Below are positions 8,674 through 18,073 of a DNA stretch of 64,000 bases, one piece after another (within the stretch, counting starts at the first letter, position 1; every line of letters starts with the position of its first letter). The DNA is from UBA1140 sp964573285 (lineage in GTDB: Bacteria > Campylobacterota > Campylobacteria > Campylobacterales > Sulfurovaceae). The stretch lies in the NCBI GenBank assembly GCA_964573285.1, contig CAZNJD010000055.1:7236-71235 (forward strand), given 5' to 3'. Below the pieces are notes generated by a model that did no database searches, was not told the DNA's origin, and worked only from the letters and a program-made list of their open reading frames with translations. A program made the position numbers and the translations under genes.

Positions 8674-10224
8674 ATGTTTATAAAATTGATACTTAAATTA
8701 GCTTTTTTTTTACATCGCTCTAAACGATACCAAAATACAAAAAAGCTTTTTTATAATTTTTTACAAAATCCAGATTATATTTATAAGAGATATTTTGACT
8801 CTTTTATGATTCTTCTTATTTTGGTCTCTGTTATAATCTTAGTTTATGAGGTTAAAAATCCTGTTCCTATTTGGATAGATGACTTTGATGTATATGCTGT
8901 TACTAGTATATTTGCTTTGGAGTATATTCTTCGTTTTTGGGTTTATAATAATTTTCATAGTTTAGTTGTTAAAGAGTATGAAGAGGCAAAATTTTTAAAT
9001 AAACCTTTTAAGCTTTGGATACCTTTGAAGATTTTTTTAAAAGATAAATTAGAATATATGATTTCTCCATCATCTATTGTAGATTTATTGGCTATTTTAC
9101 CTGCTTATCGACCTTTAAGAGTATTGCGTATTTTTGTACTTTTCCGTGTTTTTAAACTGCTTCGTTATACAAAAAGTATTCATCAGTTTATAGAAGTTCT
9201 TGCAACGAAAAGATTTGAGTTAGTGACACTTCTTCTTTTACTATTCTTTATTGTCAATACAGCAGGAATTGCTATTTATGTTTTTGAAGAGAGAACTAAT
9301 CCAAATATTAATTCAATTTTTGATGCTATATATTGGGCTTTGATTACTATATCATCTGTGGGATATGGAGATATTTCACCTGTAACTCTTGAGGGTAGAG
9401 TAGTATCTATGATAATTATTATTAGTGGTATTGCTATGATATCTTTTGTAACTTCTGTTATTGTTTCTGCTTTTTCTGAAAAATTAGATGAGTTAAAAGA
9501 GAATCGTATTGTAGAAAAGATTAATAAAAACAGAGATTTTATAATTATTTGTGGCTATGGACAGATGACTCGAATGTTTCTTAGAAATAACTCTCTGTTA
9601 TCTTATGAGTATGTTATTATAGAAAAAGATATAAAACGGGTAGAGATAGGAAGAAAAGAGGGTTATAGTATTATTAATGAAGATGCAAGTCGTCATGATG
9701 TTATCTCGAAATTTAATATTAATTATTCAAATATTATACTATTGGCACTTACTGGTAGTGATATAAATAATATTTATATTACTCTAAATGCTAAGGCTAT
9801 TTCTCGAAATATTAAAGTAATTGCGAGAGCTAATAGTGAAAATATGGAGAAAAAATGTCGATTAGCAGGAGTTGACTATGTTGTTTTACCAAATATGGTA
9901 GCTAATAGAATGTTACTTTTTGCTATTACACAACCTGCTATGTATCGTGCGATATATTCTATATTGATAGGTCAGAATTTAGCTCAACTTGATGAAGTCT
10001 CAACAGTTACTCACTATAAATTAGTAGGTAAACAGATTAAAGATATTGATTTTAAGAGACATAAACTTCTTTTTATAGGTTTTCAACCTGGGAGAAAAGA
10101 GAAGTTTATTTTTAATCCACCACCACAAATAGATATTCGTATAGGAGATGTACTTTTGGTTTTAGGTCGTAAAGTGAGTATTGAATATTTTAAACAGCAT
10201 TATGGAGAGGTTTATTATGAGTAA
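8674..10224 (+). CDS. Voltage-gated-type K+ channel with RCK (TrkA-N/TrkA-C) domains
   Basis: This is an inner-membrane six-helix ion channel of 516 residues. The N-terminal half holds the voltage-sensor-like segment S4 with spaced arginines (RPLRVLRIFVLFRVFK). A pore helix and selectivity filter ISSVGYGDISP follow. After S6, from about residue 285, there is a TrkA-N/RCK Rossmann domain (FIIICGYGQMTRMF) and a TrkA-C-like tail ending near 516. It should conduct K+ under nucleotide or ligand control. It overlaps the next gene by 8 bases (ATGAGTAA), so the two are translated together. Confidence 0.88.
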   Translation: MFIKLILKLAFFLHRSKRYQNTKKLFYNFLQNPDYIYKRYFDSFMILLILVSVIILVYEVKNPVPIWIDDFDVYAVTSIFALEYILRFWVYNNFHSLVVKEYEEAKFLNKPFKLWIPLKIFLKDKLEYMISPSSIVDLLAILPAYRPLRVLRIFVLFRVFKLLRYTKSIHQFIEVLATKRFELVTLLLLLFFIVNTAGIAIYVFEERTNPNINSIFDAIYWALITISSVGYGDISPVTLEGRVVSMIIIISGIAMISFVTSVIVSAFSEKLDELKENRIVEKINKNRDFIIICGYGQMTRMFLRNNSLLSYEYVIIEKDIKRVEIGRKEGYSIINEDASRHDVISKFNINYSNIILLALTGSDINNIYITLNAKAISRNIKVIARANSENMEKKCRLAGVDYVVLPNMVANRMLLFAITQPAMYRAIYSILIGQNLAQLDEVSTVTHYKLVGKQIKDIDFKRHKLLFIGFQPGRKEKFIFNPPPQIDIRIGDVLLVLGRKVSIEYFKQHYGEVYYE

Positions 10225-10930
10225 TAAACGGGCATTTATATTTGGTTATAGTAATAGAAGTATATTTATAACTAAAGAGTTACAGAAAAAGAACTTTCTG
10301 TTATCAATTATTGTATCTGATAATGATACCTATACTAAAGCAAAAATGGATGGATATTTGGATATTTTTAGATTAGATATGACTAATGATGATGAACTTC
10401 TAGGAAAATTAGATGTAAATGAAAATGACTATTTGGTTTGTGTTATGGAAGATAGTCATTTTAATGTTTTTTTAACTCTCTCTTTGAGGGCACTTTTCCC
10501 CAAAAATAAAATTATTGCTTTATCTGACTCTTTTCATGTTACTCAAAAGCTTAAAATGGCAGGAGCTACAAAAGTAATTGACCTTTATCAAGTGAGTGCT
10601 AATCGTATATATAATATATTACATAAACCAATAGCTACAAAATTAATAGATAAGTTGCTATCGCCAGATAATATCTTATCTATAAGAGAGATTACTATTC
10701 CTCCAAACTCTTTTTTGGATAAGGTAATGGTTGATGATTTTGATTTATCTAAATATAGTGTTGTTTTAGTTGGTATGATAGATAGGAGATTGAGCAGTCA
10801 TTTTTTGTTTATTACTAGTGGATTAGAACATCGTCTTGATAGAGGAGATATTATAGTCTGTATTGGCTATAATGATGATTTGGATAGATTTGAAAAACAT
10901 ATAAGCCTTGAAAAAGATATTGAGTTTTGA
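10217..10930 (+). CDS. TrkA-N/RCK-domain regulator paired with the K+ channel
   Basis: This soluble protein of 237 residues has an RCK-like Rossmann domain (AFIFGYSNRS, a degenerate dinucleotide loop; later FHVTQKLKMAGATKVID) and a TrkA-C-like C-terminus. I chose the ATG at 10217, preceded by GGAGAGG, over an in-frame start 36 bases upstream inside the channel gene. Its architecture duplicates the cytoplasmic part of the adjacent channel, so it is probably a second, separately encoded gating-ring subunit. That role is inference from context. Confidence 0.8.
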   Translation: MSNKRAFIFGYSNRSIFITKELQKKNFLLSIIVSDNDTYTKAKMDGYLDIFRLDMTNDDELLGKLDVNENDYLVCVMEDSHFNVFLTLSLRALFPKNKIIALSDSFHVTQKLKMAGATKVIDLYQVSANRIYNILHKPIATKLIDKLLSPDNILSIREITIPPNSFLDKVMVDDFDLSKYSVVLVGMIDRRLSSHFLFITSGLEHRLDRGDIIVCIGYNDDLDRFEKHISLEKDIEF

Positions 10931-10952
10931 TAAAATATTAAACAATTCCTGT

Positions 10953-11083
10953 TATAATTTTAAAACCCTTAGTTTATATGACTAAGATTTGTTAACCAAA
11001 TGTAATCATATTATTTACTAATGGTTAATGAATTAGTTTTATAATTTTATAAAAGAATTAAAATAATAAGGAATTTCTGCTTT
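10953..11083 (+). promoter_or_regulatory. Promoter and structured leader of the Bat operon
   Basis: A -10 (GTTATAATTT) lies at 10953-10958. The leader then contains two perfect inverted repeats: CTTAGT/ACTAAG (10968-10986, loop 7) and TTAACCA/TGGTTAA (10992-11028, loop 23). AAGGA precedes the first start codon at 11084. The arrangement could be an attenuator-like leader or a protein operator. Confidence 0.45.
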
Positions 11084-12028
11084 ATGAATAAAATAAATAG
11101 TATAAAACAAGAAGTCAAAAAGATTATTGTAGGTCAAGAAGAGTTAGTTGACTCTTTATTGGTTGGATTAATTGCCAATGGGCATATATTGGTTGAAGGT
11201 GTACCTGGATTAGCAAAGACTACAGCTATTAATGCTATATCCAAAGCTTTGGGTGTTGATTTTAAAAGAATTCAGTTTACTCCTGATTTACTTCCTAGTG
11301 ATGTGACAGGTACAGAGATATATAATCCCAAGAGTGGTGAGTTTAGTATCAAACAAGGTCCAATTTTTACAAATTTACTATTGGCTGATGAGATAAATAG
11401 AGCTCCTGCCAAGGTTCAGGCTGCATTATTAGAAGTAATGCAAGAGAGACAAGTAACTATAGGAGATCAAACATTTAAAGTAGATGAGCCATTTTTGGTT
11501 ATGGCAACAGAGAACCCAGTAGAACAAGAGGGAACTTATAGATTGCCAGAGGCTCAATTAGATAGATTTATGCTCAAAGTATTGGTAGGATATAACACCA
11601 TAGAAGAAGAGATGGAGATAGTCAATCGTGTGGCTATCAAAGGATTTGAAGAGGTTGAAGCTGTAGCTTCTATGGAAGATTTGCTACAAATTAAAGATGA
11701 GTTTAAAAAAATTCATGTAGATGATGCTATCAAAGAGTATATGAGCAAGATTATATTTGCTACAAGATACCCTGCTAAATATGGAGTAGGTGAGGTTGCT
11801 GATTATATTAGTTTTGGGGCTTCTCCTCGTGCTTCTATTGACCTTTATAAAGCTAGTTGTGCAGTTGCACTTATTCGTGGTAATGATTTTGTGACACCAT
11901 TAGATATTAGTTATATTGCAGGAAGTATTCTTCGACATAGAATTATATTAAACTACAAAGCACAAGCTAATAATATTAGTACTGATATCGTTATACAAAA
12001 AATTATAGAAAATATCAAAGCACCATAA
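11084..12028 (+). CDS. MoxR-family AAA+ ATPase
   Basis: This 314-residue AAA+ chaperone-like ATPase has Walker A GVPGLAKTT (39-47), Walker B LLLADEINRAP, sensor 1 ATENPVEQEGTYRLPEAQLDRF, and the C-terminal lid. MoxR proteins act with vWA-domain partners to mature or assemble envelope or metal-containing complexes. It heads a seven-gene operon with DUF58 and Bat-type vWA proteins, the classic MoxR-Bat arrangement first linked to aerotolerance in Bacteroides. The specific client in this organism is unknown. Confidence 0.92.
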   Translation: MNKINSIKQEVKKIIVGQEELVDSLLVGLIANGHILVEGVPGLAKTTAINAISKALGVDFKRIQFTPDLLPSDVTGTEIYNPKSGEFSIKQGPIFTNLLLADEINRAPAKVQAALLEVMQERQVTIGDQTFKVDEPFLVMATENPVEQEGTYRLPEAQLDRFMLKVLVGYNTIEEEMEIVNRVAIKGFEEVEAVASMEDLLQIKDEFKKIHVDDAIKEYMSKIIFATRYPAKYGVGEVADYISFGASPRASIDLYKASCAVALIRGNDFVTPLDISYIAGSILRHRIILNYKAQANNISTDIVIQKIIENIKAP

Positions 12029-12064
12029 AATAATAATAGATTGAATATATTATAAGGAGTACTT

Positions 12065-12895
12065 GTGCAACAAGTGGCAAAAGAGATACTGCTTAGGGCT
12101 AAAAAAGATGTTTTTTCAGGTAATCTAGGAAATCATCTCACCACTTTTAAAGGTGATGGGCTTGATTTTCGTGAAATTCGTGACTATGATTATGGTGATG
12201 ATATTCGTAAGATTAATTGGAAAGCTACAGCCAAAGGCAATGGGCTAAAGACAAATGTCTTTAATGAAGAGAGAGAGCTAAATATTGTTATAGCATTTAT
12301 GTTGAGTGGTAGTTTACATTTTGGTTCAGTTAAATTCAAACAAGAGGTAGCCATAGAGATAATGGCACTACTAGCATTTTCGGCTTTGAAAAATGATAAT
12401 AGATTGCAGACTCTCTTTTTTGATAAAAAGATAGAAAAGTTTTTTGAACCTACTAAAAATGATGCGATAGTATATCAGCTTGTAGATAATGCTGTTAGTT
12501 TTGATTGTTTGGGTCGTGAAGTAGATTATCAGGCTTTTTGTGATTTTATAAATGGAGTAGTTAGGCAAAAATCACTCATATTTATGGTGGGTGATTTTTA
12601 TGGTGATATAGATTTAAGTCAAATTGCTCATAAAAATGAAGTTTATGCAATTATTGTACGAGATAGATTAGAAGAGAACCCAAATTTAAATGGTGAATTT
12701 GAATTGGTTGATACCAATACACTTAGTTCAAGTGAGATAACTCTAAATAGAGATATAGCAAATGAGTATAAAAAAATAATATATCAACATGATAATAAAC
12801 TAAGAGAACATTTCTTGCAACATCAGATTGCTTATGGTAAGATTTATACAGATGAGGATATATATATTCGTCTATCAGAGATTATAAAAGGATAA
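12065..12895 (+). CDS. DUF58-domain protein of the Bat operon
   Basis: The 276-residue DUF58 protein starts at GTG 12065 behind AAGGAG. Family marks are DGLDFREIRDYDYGDDIRKINWKATAK, split here as the REIRDYDYGDD and INWKATA motifs near residues 35-58, and a vWA-like remainder. DUF58 proteins are found next to MoxR ATPases and are thought to be their partners or clients. It has no signal peptide, so it should be cytoplasmic or membrane-associated through partners. It sits 36 bp after moxR and 2 bp before the next gene. Confidence 0.88.
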   Translation: MQQVAKEILLRAKKDVFSGNLGNHLTTFKGDGLDFREIRDYDYGDDIRKINWKATAKGNGLKTNVFNEERELNIVIAFMLSGSLHFGSVKFKQEVAIEIMALLAFSALKNDNRLQTLFFDKKIEKFFEPTKNDAIVYQLVDNAVSFDCLGREVDYQAFCDFINGVVRQKSLIFMVGDFYGDIDLSQIAHKNEVYAIIVRDRLEENPNLNGEFELVDTNTLSSSEITLNRDIANEYKKIIYQHDNKLREHFLQHQIAYGKIYTDEDIYIRLSEIIKG

Positions 12896-12897
12896 CT

Positions 12898-13275
12898 ATG
12901 GAACAGCTAAGAGATATAAAAGATATAGTTGAAGTTCATGAGCATAGTTTAGAGACTTTAATTGGGATTGTAATTTTATCTCTATTGGTAATAGGTATTA
13001 TATTGTATCTATATAAAAATAGAAGACGACGGCGAAAGAGACTTTCTCCTAAAGAGATTGCACTAAATAGTTTAAAGAGTATAGATTATGATAATCCCAA
13101 AGATGTTGCATATAGATTTACAACTAATGGATTTTTGTTTATAAATGAGAATAATCAAAAAGAGTATAAAGATATAGAAAAAGAGTTATTGGTATATAAA
13201 TATAAAAAAGATGTTCCTCAAGTAGATAAGGGATTAGAAAATAGAATTAAAATGTTTATAAAGGAGTTAAAATAG
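12898..13275 (+). CDS. Small single-pass membrane protein of the Bat operon
   Basis: This 125-residue protein has one strong membrane helix (about residues 19-39, TLIGIVILSLLVIGIILYLY). A very basic stop-transfer RRRRRKR and a cytoplasmic domain of about 80 residues follow. Its position between DUF58 and BatA matches the small DUF4381-like membrane proteins of other Bat operons, but similarity is weak and the name is not certain. AAAGGA precedes the ATG and the stop overlaps the next GTG start. Confidence 0.78.
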   Translation: MEQLRDIKDIVEVHEHSLETLIGIVILSLLVIGIILYLYKNRRRRRKRLSPKEIALNSLKSIDYDNPKDVAYRFTTNGFLFINENNQKEYKDIEKELLVYKYKKDVPQVDKGLENRIKMFIKELK

Positions 13276-14165
13276 TGAACCATTTTACATTTGAATATCC
13301 TATTGTTTTTGTTATTTTACTTCTATTCTATATATGTAGTAGATGGTGTAAAGCTAAAGGGGTATCAATATATTTCCCAAATATGCAGATGCTAAAAATT
13401 GCTTCTAAAAAAAGCTCATTATTATCTAATACATTGAAACTGTTTACTATAGTAGCATTGGTTACAGCTCTATCTAGTCCAATCAAGCAAGATGAGGTAG
13501 TTACCAAAAATGATAAAGGGTATGAGATATCTTTAATACTTGATGCTAGTGGTTCTATGCAGGAGTATAATAAATTTGATATAGTCAAAGATATTGTAAC
13601 TGATTTTATAGATAAACGAAAACATGATAAATTGGCACTTAGTATATTTGCAGATTTTGCTTATGTAGCAGTTCCTCTTACTTATGATAAAAAGAGTATT
13701 AAAAGGTTACTTAGCCGATTAGAAGTAGGAATTGCAGGAAAGCAAAGAACAGCATTATATGAAGCATTATTTTTAAGTTCAAATCTATTTAAAACTAGTA
13801 AATCCAAAGAGAAAATAGCCATATTATTAACTGATGGAATGGATAATACTAACTCTATACCACTTGATGTTGCAATAAAAACAGCTAAGAAATATGGTAT
13901 TAAAGTTTATACTATTGGAGTAGGACGAGCTGGAATGGATTTTAACCCTGCCGTACTTAAACAAATATCCAAAGAGACAGGTGGTAAATATTTTGCAGGT
14001 AACAGTATAGAGAAGTTACAAAATATTTATAAAACGATTAATAAACTAGAAAAGAGTGAGATAAAAGCAGATAGATATGTCAAGAAACAATACTACTTTC
14101 AATACTTCTTAGCATTGGCTCTATTTAGTTTGATATTTTATTTCTATATAACAAATAAGGAGTAG
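13275..14165 (+). CDS. batA: vWA-domain membrane protein BatA-like
   Basis: It starts at GTG 13275 after AAAGGAG. Two N-terminal hydrophobic segments (about 8-22 and 54-68) and one at the C-terminus (about 272-292) anchor a von Willebrand A domain. The metal-dependent adhesion site is intact: DASGSM (Asp90, Ser92, Ser94), later the Thr in GKQRTALYEA and LLTDGMDNT. BatA and BatB are thought to form an inner-membrane complex whose vWA domain faces the periplasm. The gene follows the small membrane protein with overlapping stop/start. Confidence 0.9.
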   Translation: MNHFTFEYPIVFVILLLFYICSRWCKAKGVSIYFPNMQMLKIASKKSSLLSNTLKLFTIVALVTALSSPIKQDEVVTKNDKGYEISLILDASGSMQEYNKFDIVKDIVTDFIDKRKHDKLALSIFADFAYVAVPLTYDKKSIKRLLSRLEVGIAGKQRTALYEALFLSSNLFKTSKSKEKIAILLTDGMDNTNSIPLDVAIKTAKKYGIKVYTIGVGRAGMDFNPAVLKQISKETGGKYFAGNSIEKLQNIYKTINKLEKSEIKADRYVKKQYYFQYFLALALFSLIFYFYITNKE

Positions 14166-14170
14166 AAGAT

Positions 14171-15142
14171 ATGATATTTTATAATATTAATTTTTTGTGG
14201 TTATTACTTCTATTAGTTCCTATGATTTTATTAATGAAATCAAAGGGAAGTGAATTTGGAAATCTTTTTAGTCCAGAAGTGTTAAAAAAAGTACAGCTCA
14301 AAAATAGAACCATATCTAAAAAGATAAGAAATATTTTCTTGTTAATAGCTATAGCTTTTAGTATAGTAGCCTTAGCAAGACCACAGATAAACAATGGAGA
14401 GATAAAGGTAAAATCTAGTTTTATTAATATCGTAACAGCTATAGATATGTCTAAATCTATGTTTGCTAATGATGTATATCCAAATAGATTTGAATTCGCC
14501 AAAAAGAAATTTTTTGAATCATTGGACTATTTTAAAAATGCCAAAGTGGCATTAATTGGATTTAGTACTCAAACTTTTTTGATTTCACCATTGACACAAG
14601 ATTTTCATTCTCTAAAATTTTTGGCAAAAAATCTAAGCTTGGATTTTTTAAGTTTAAAAGGAACTGATATTTTAGCTACTTTGGAGTCAGCTAATAATTT
14701 ATTTGCAGAAGAGAAGAAAAAGATATTACTTCTGTTTACAGATGGTGGTGACCAGAGTGATTTTAGCAAAGAGATAGAGTATGCCAAAGCTCATAATATA
14801 TCAGTATATATATACAATATAGGAACTGATAAAGGTGGGGTCATCAAAGATAAAGATGGTATATTAAAAGATAAAAATGGAGATATAGTAGTTGTGAAAC
14901 GAACTGATAATATCAAAGAGTTGGCTATGCAAAGTGGTGGAGCATATATGAAATATTCACTTGCCAAAGATGATATAAAACTGTTAGTAGATACTATACA
15001 GAGCAGATATAAAGCCAAAGATGAAGAGAGTTCGACTATCCAAGATAGAGAAGAGTTATTTTATTATCCATTAGCTTTGGCAATACTATTTTTTATGATG
15101 GCTCTGTTTTCTTTACCTAGAAGAAAGGATATAGAAAAATGA
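14171..15142 (+). CDS. batB: vWA-domain membrane protein BatB-like
   Basis: This is a paralogue of the preceding gene with 323 residues and the same layout: N-terminal hydrophobic segments (about 8-23, 54-68), a vWA domain with AIDMSKSM (Asp92, Ser94, Ser96), SLKGTDILATLE, LLLFTDGGDQSD, and a C-terminal helix followed by RRKD. The metal site is complete. AAGGAG precedes the ATG. It overlaps the TPR gene by 4 bases. BatB is expected to pair with BatA in the inner membrane. Confidence 0.9.
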   Translation: MIFYNINFLWLLLLLVPMILLMKSKGSEFGNLFSPEVLKKVQLKNRTISKKIRNIFLLIAIAFSIVALARPQINNGEIKVKSSFINIVTAIDMSKSMFANDVYPNRFEFAKKKFFESLDYFKNAKVALIGFSTQTFLISPLTQDFHSLKFLAKNLSLDFLSLKGTDILATLESANNLFAEEKKKILLLFTDGGDQSDFSKEIEYAKAHNISVYIYNIGTDKGGVIKDKDGILKDKNGDIVVVKRTDNIKELAMQSGGAYMKYSLAKDDIKLLVDTIQSRYKAKDEESSTIQDREELFYYPLALAILFFMMALFSLPRRKDIEK

Positions 15143-15891
15143 AAAGAGTTTTAATAAGTTTAATACTTCTAACAATATTTATTAATGCATCACTATTAGA
15201 TTTTAGTTATTTAGATAAAGCAAAAGAGGCTTATACCAAAAAAGATTATTCAAAAGCAGATAAATTTTATAGTAAGGTAGATAGTGATGAAGCTAAATTT
15301 AATCGAGCTGATGCATTATATCGCCAAAAAAAGTATAAAGAGGCATTAAGTGAGTATCAATCTCTTTCTGATGAGAAGTTGAGATTTAGAAAATTACATA
15401 ATATAGGAAATAGCTATGCAAAGCTAAAAAAGATAGATGAAGCTATTAAAAGTTATGAAGATGCTTTAAAAATTAAAGAGGATAAAGATACTAGATTTAA
15501 CCTTGAGCTTTTGAAAAAGAAGAAAAAAGAACAAAAGAATAAGAAAAAGCAAAATAATAATAATAATAATAATAATAATAAAGATAAAAATAAAAAAGAC
15601 GATAAGAAAAAGCAAGACAAAAAGAACAACGATAAAAAACAACAAGACAAAAAGAATAATAAAGATAATAAGAATAAAGACGACAAAAAGAATTCAGAAG
15701 AAGCCAAAAAGAAAAAAGAAAAAGATAAACAAAAAAAGTCTCAAATGGCAAAAGAGGCTAAGAAACAGCCACCTATTACTGATATGGAAGAGCGAAAATG
15801 GCAAAAAATGCTAAATCAAAAAGGTGTCAATACTTTAATGTTGCCACTAAATAATAAGGAGCAAAAAAGAAATGAAACAAATCCTTGGTAA
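15139..15891 (+). CDS. batC: TPR protein BatC-like with a long Lys/Asn-rich linker
   Basis: A signal peptide (residues 1-18) is followed by TPR repeats (about 25-120, for example AYTKKDYSKADKFYSKV and EAIKSYEDALKIKEDKDT). An 80-residue low-complexity stretch of Lys, Asn, Asp and Gln follows, and a short conserved tail (PPITDMEERKWQKMLNQKG) near the end. The tail motif WxxML is typical of BatC/BatE-type TPR proteins. The linker includes nine consecutive Asn encoded by AAT triplets. The start overlaps batB and the end overlaps batD by 20 bases. Confidence 0.85.
   Translation: MKRVLISLILLTIFINASLLDFSYLDKAKEAYTKKDYSKADKFYSKVDSDEAKFNRADALYRQKKYKEALSEYQSLSDEKLRFRKLHNIGNSYAKLKKIDEAIKSYEDALKIKEDKDTRFNLELLKKKKKEQKNKKKQNNNNNNNNNKDKNKKDDKKKQDKKNNDKKQQDKKNNKDNKNKDDKKNSEEAKKKKEKDKQKKSQMAKEAKKQPPITDMEERKWQKMLNQKGVNTLMLPLNNKEQKRNETNPW
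15554..15581 (+). repeat. (AAT)9 trinucleotide repeat inside batC
   Basis: Nine uninterrupted AAT triplets encode Asn9 in the BatC linker. Slippage here would change length by whole codons and keep the frame. Confidence 0.8.
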
Positions 15892-17389
15892 GATATTTTT
15901 AATACTATTTCTAACTATAAATAGTTTTGCAGAGGTTACAGCATCTGTTAATCCACCAGCTGTATATAAAGGAGATGTTGTTAATTTTATTATCTCTGCT
16001 GATGGGGGTAATATTGATTTTCCTAAAATTCAAGAGATATCAGGGTATCCAATTCTCGGTACTAGTTCATCACAATCAGTTAATATTATTAATGGAAATA
16101 TAACTAAAACTGTCTCAAAAACATATAGTTTCCGACCTGATAAATCTATAACTATTTCACCTTTGAGTGTAAGTGTAGATGGAAAATCTTATAAAACTCA
16201 AGAGTTAAAAGTAAGTGTTCATAAACCAACAGCGAGTCAAAAGGGTGACCCATTTGTAGTAGAGATGAAGATTAATAAATCAGAAGCTTTTGTAGGTGAA
16301 GCGATTGATTTGAGTGTATCTTTTAAACGAAAACTGGATGCTAGAGTAGATAAATTACAACTTAGTGAACCTAAATTAGAAGATTTTTGGGTAAAAAAGG
16401 TAAATAAACAGACACAATCAAGTGAGGGTGATTATATCGTAGAAACAGTACATTATCAAATCTTTCCTCAAAAATCAGGTGAGTATCAAATACCTCCTAT
16501 AGAGGCTATGATAGGCATAGTACAACAAGGTAGAAGAGGGGGAGTCTTTGATGACCCATTTTTTAGCTCATTCAATCAACAGCTTAATTGGAAAAAGATA
16601 TATTCAAATGATTTAAATATTAAAGTAAAGGCTTTACCAAATGGGTTAGAGCTATATGGTAAATATCAAATTCAAGCTAGAGTTGATAAGGAGAAAGTTT
16701 ATGCTAACAAACCTGTAAATTTGACTATAGATATACAAGGAGAGGGAAATATAGATGATGTTAAAAAGTTTAATTTAACTATAGATAATACTATAGTATA
16801 TGCAGATGAACCAAAAATCACATCTAGTTTAGTTGGTGGAGTATATAAAGGAGATTTTAGTCAAAAGATAGCAATTATAGCAGACCGAAATTTTACTATC
16901 CCATCTATTGAGTTAAAATATTTTGACAAAGAGACAAAAAAGGTTAAAAAAGTTTCAACTAAACCTATAGATATAGAAGTTATTGGTGGTAATAAAGGTA
17001 TTATTAAGCCATCATCCGTAGAAGTAAGTCCGAGTCAAACTATTCAAGCTCAAACAACTCCTCAGACTATTATTAAAACAAAAGTGGTTAAAGAGGATAG
17101 ATATATCAAATATCTATTTTTAGCATTAGGATTTATATTGGGTGCATTATCTGTTTATAGTTTTAATAGATTTCAAACTAGAACAACACAAAAAGAGAGT
17201 GATATGGTTAAAATGATTAGAAAAGCTAAAAGTGACAAAGCACTATTTGAGATATTACTTCCATATAGTAAAAAAGATAAAATTATCTCTAATGCTTTGA
17301 ATAAATTAGAAGCTAATATATATAGAGGTGATACAAATAAGATAGACAAAGAGGAGTTAATGGAGGTTTTTGAAGAGGTTTTGATATAA
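15872..17389 (+). CDS. batD: BatD-like protein, periplasmic with C-terminal membrane anchor
   Basis: This 505-residue protein has a signal peptide (about 1-19). Immunoglobulin-like BatD/oxygen-tolerance repeats follow (VTASVNPPAVYKGDVVNFII, then PFVVEMKINKSEAFVGEAIDLSVSF, and YQIQARVDKEKVYANKPVNL). A single membrane helix near 413-430 (YLFLALGFILGALSVYSF) precedes a cytoplasmic helical tail. This is the usual last gene of Bat operons. AAGGAG precedes the ATG, which lies inside the end of batC. Confidence 0.87.
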   Translation: MKQILGKIFLILFLTINSFAEVTASVNPPAVYKGDVVNFIISADGGNIDFPKIQEISGYPILGTSSSQSVNIINGNITKTVSKTYSFRPDKSITISPLSVSVDGKSYKTQELKVSVHKPTASQKGDPFVVEMKINKSEAFVGEAIDLSVSFKRKLDARVDKLQLSEPKLEDFWVKKVNKQTQSSEGDYIVETVHYQIFPQKSGEYQIPPIEAMIGIVQQGRRGGVFDDPFFSSFNQQLNWKKIYSNDLNIKVKALPNGLELYGKYQIQARVDKEKVYANKPVNLTIDIQGEGNIDDVKKFNLTIDNTIVYADEPKITSSLVGGVYKGDFSQKIAIIADRNFTIPSIELKYFDKETKKVKKVSTKPIDIEVIGGNKGIIKPSSVEVSPSQTIQAQTTPQTIIKTKVVKEDRYIKYLFLALGFILGALSVYSFNRFQTRTTQKESDMVKMIRKAKSDKALFEILLPYSKKDKIISNALNKLEANIYRGDTNKIDKEELMEVFEEVLI

Positions 17390-17390
17390 T
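17385..17390 (+). promoter_or_regulatory. -10 element overlapping the batD stop, for serB
   Basis: TTGATATAATTC covers the last codon and stop of batD and lies 35 bp before the serB ATG. The same arrangement recurs at 18044 before mogA. Confidence 0.45.
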
Positions 17391-17424
17391 TCTATTGAAA
17401 TTTAACATGAAAGTAGTATAAAAA

Positions 17425-18048
17425 ATGAAATTAGCCGTATTTGACTTTGATTCAACTTTAATGGATGGTGAGACTATAGATTTTTTAGCCAAGCCATTAG
17501 GATTAGAGAAAAAAGTAGCAGGAATTACAGAAAGAGCAATGGCAGGAGAGTTAGATTTCTTTGACTCTCTATCTACACGAGTAGCACTCTTGGAAGGATT
17601 GGAAAAATCAAAAGTAGAAGAGATATGTCAAAATTTACCAATGATGAATGGAGCTATGGAGGTGGTAGCAGGACTCAAAAAGAGAGGATACAAGGTTATT
17701 TGTTTTTCAGGTGGATTTAGAACTGCCACAACACCTGCTTGTAAACAACTTGGAGTTGATGCTGACTTTTCAAATGTATTGCACGAAAAAAATGGGATAC
17801 TCACAGGAAAAGTAGGTGGAGATATGATGTTTAGTTTCTCCAAAGGTGATATGTTAGAGAGACTTCAAAATTTATTGGGAATTAACTCTATAGATACTTT
17901 AGTTGTTGGTGATGGAGCTAATGATTTAAGTATGTTTAAATATGCTGATACTAGAGTGGCTTTTTGTGCTAAACCTATACTTAAAGAGGCTTCTACTCAT
18001 ATAATTGATACTAAGGATTTACGAGAGATTTTAAAAATTTTGATATAA
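17425..18048 (+). CDS. serB: Phosphoserine phosphatase
   Basis: This HAD-superfamily enzyme of 207 residues releases serine from O-phosphoserine in the last step of serine synthesis. HAD motif I is DFDSTL (Asp7 nucleophile, Asp9), motif II CFSGGF, motif III in SFSKGDML, and motif IV VVGDGANDLSMF. The length equals the core SerB without the ACT-like N-terminal extension of E. coli SerB. It sits between the Bat operon and mogA with its own likely promoter. Confidence 0.92.
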   Translation: MKLAVFDFDSTLMDGETIDFLAKPLGLEKKVAGITERAMAGELDFFDSLSTRVALLEGLEKSKVEEICQNLPMMNGAMEVVAGLKKRGYKVICFSGGFRTATTPACKQLGVDADFSNVLHEKNGILTGKVGGDMMFSFSKGDMLERLQNLLGINSIDTLVVGDGANDLSMFKYADTRVAFCAKPILKEASTHIIDTKDLREILKILI

Positions 18049-18049
18049 T
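18044..18049 (+). promoter_or_regulatory. -10 element overlapping the serB stop, for mogA
   Basis: TGATATAAT, an extended -10, overlaps the serB stop codon and lies 25 bp before the mogA ATG. Confidence 0.4.
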
Positions 18050-18073
18050 CTCTCAAAAATTTTAGGATAAATA

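Noticed and set aside
15453..15751. Two minus-strand ORFs rich in Leu/Phe/Tyr within batC
   Set aside because: They are complements of the Lys/Asn-rich BatC linker.
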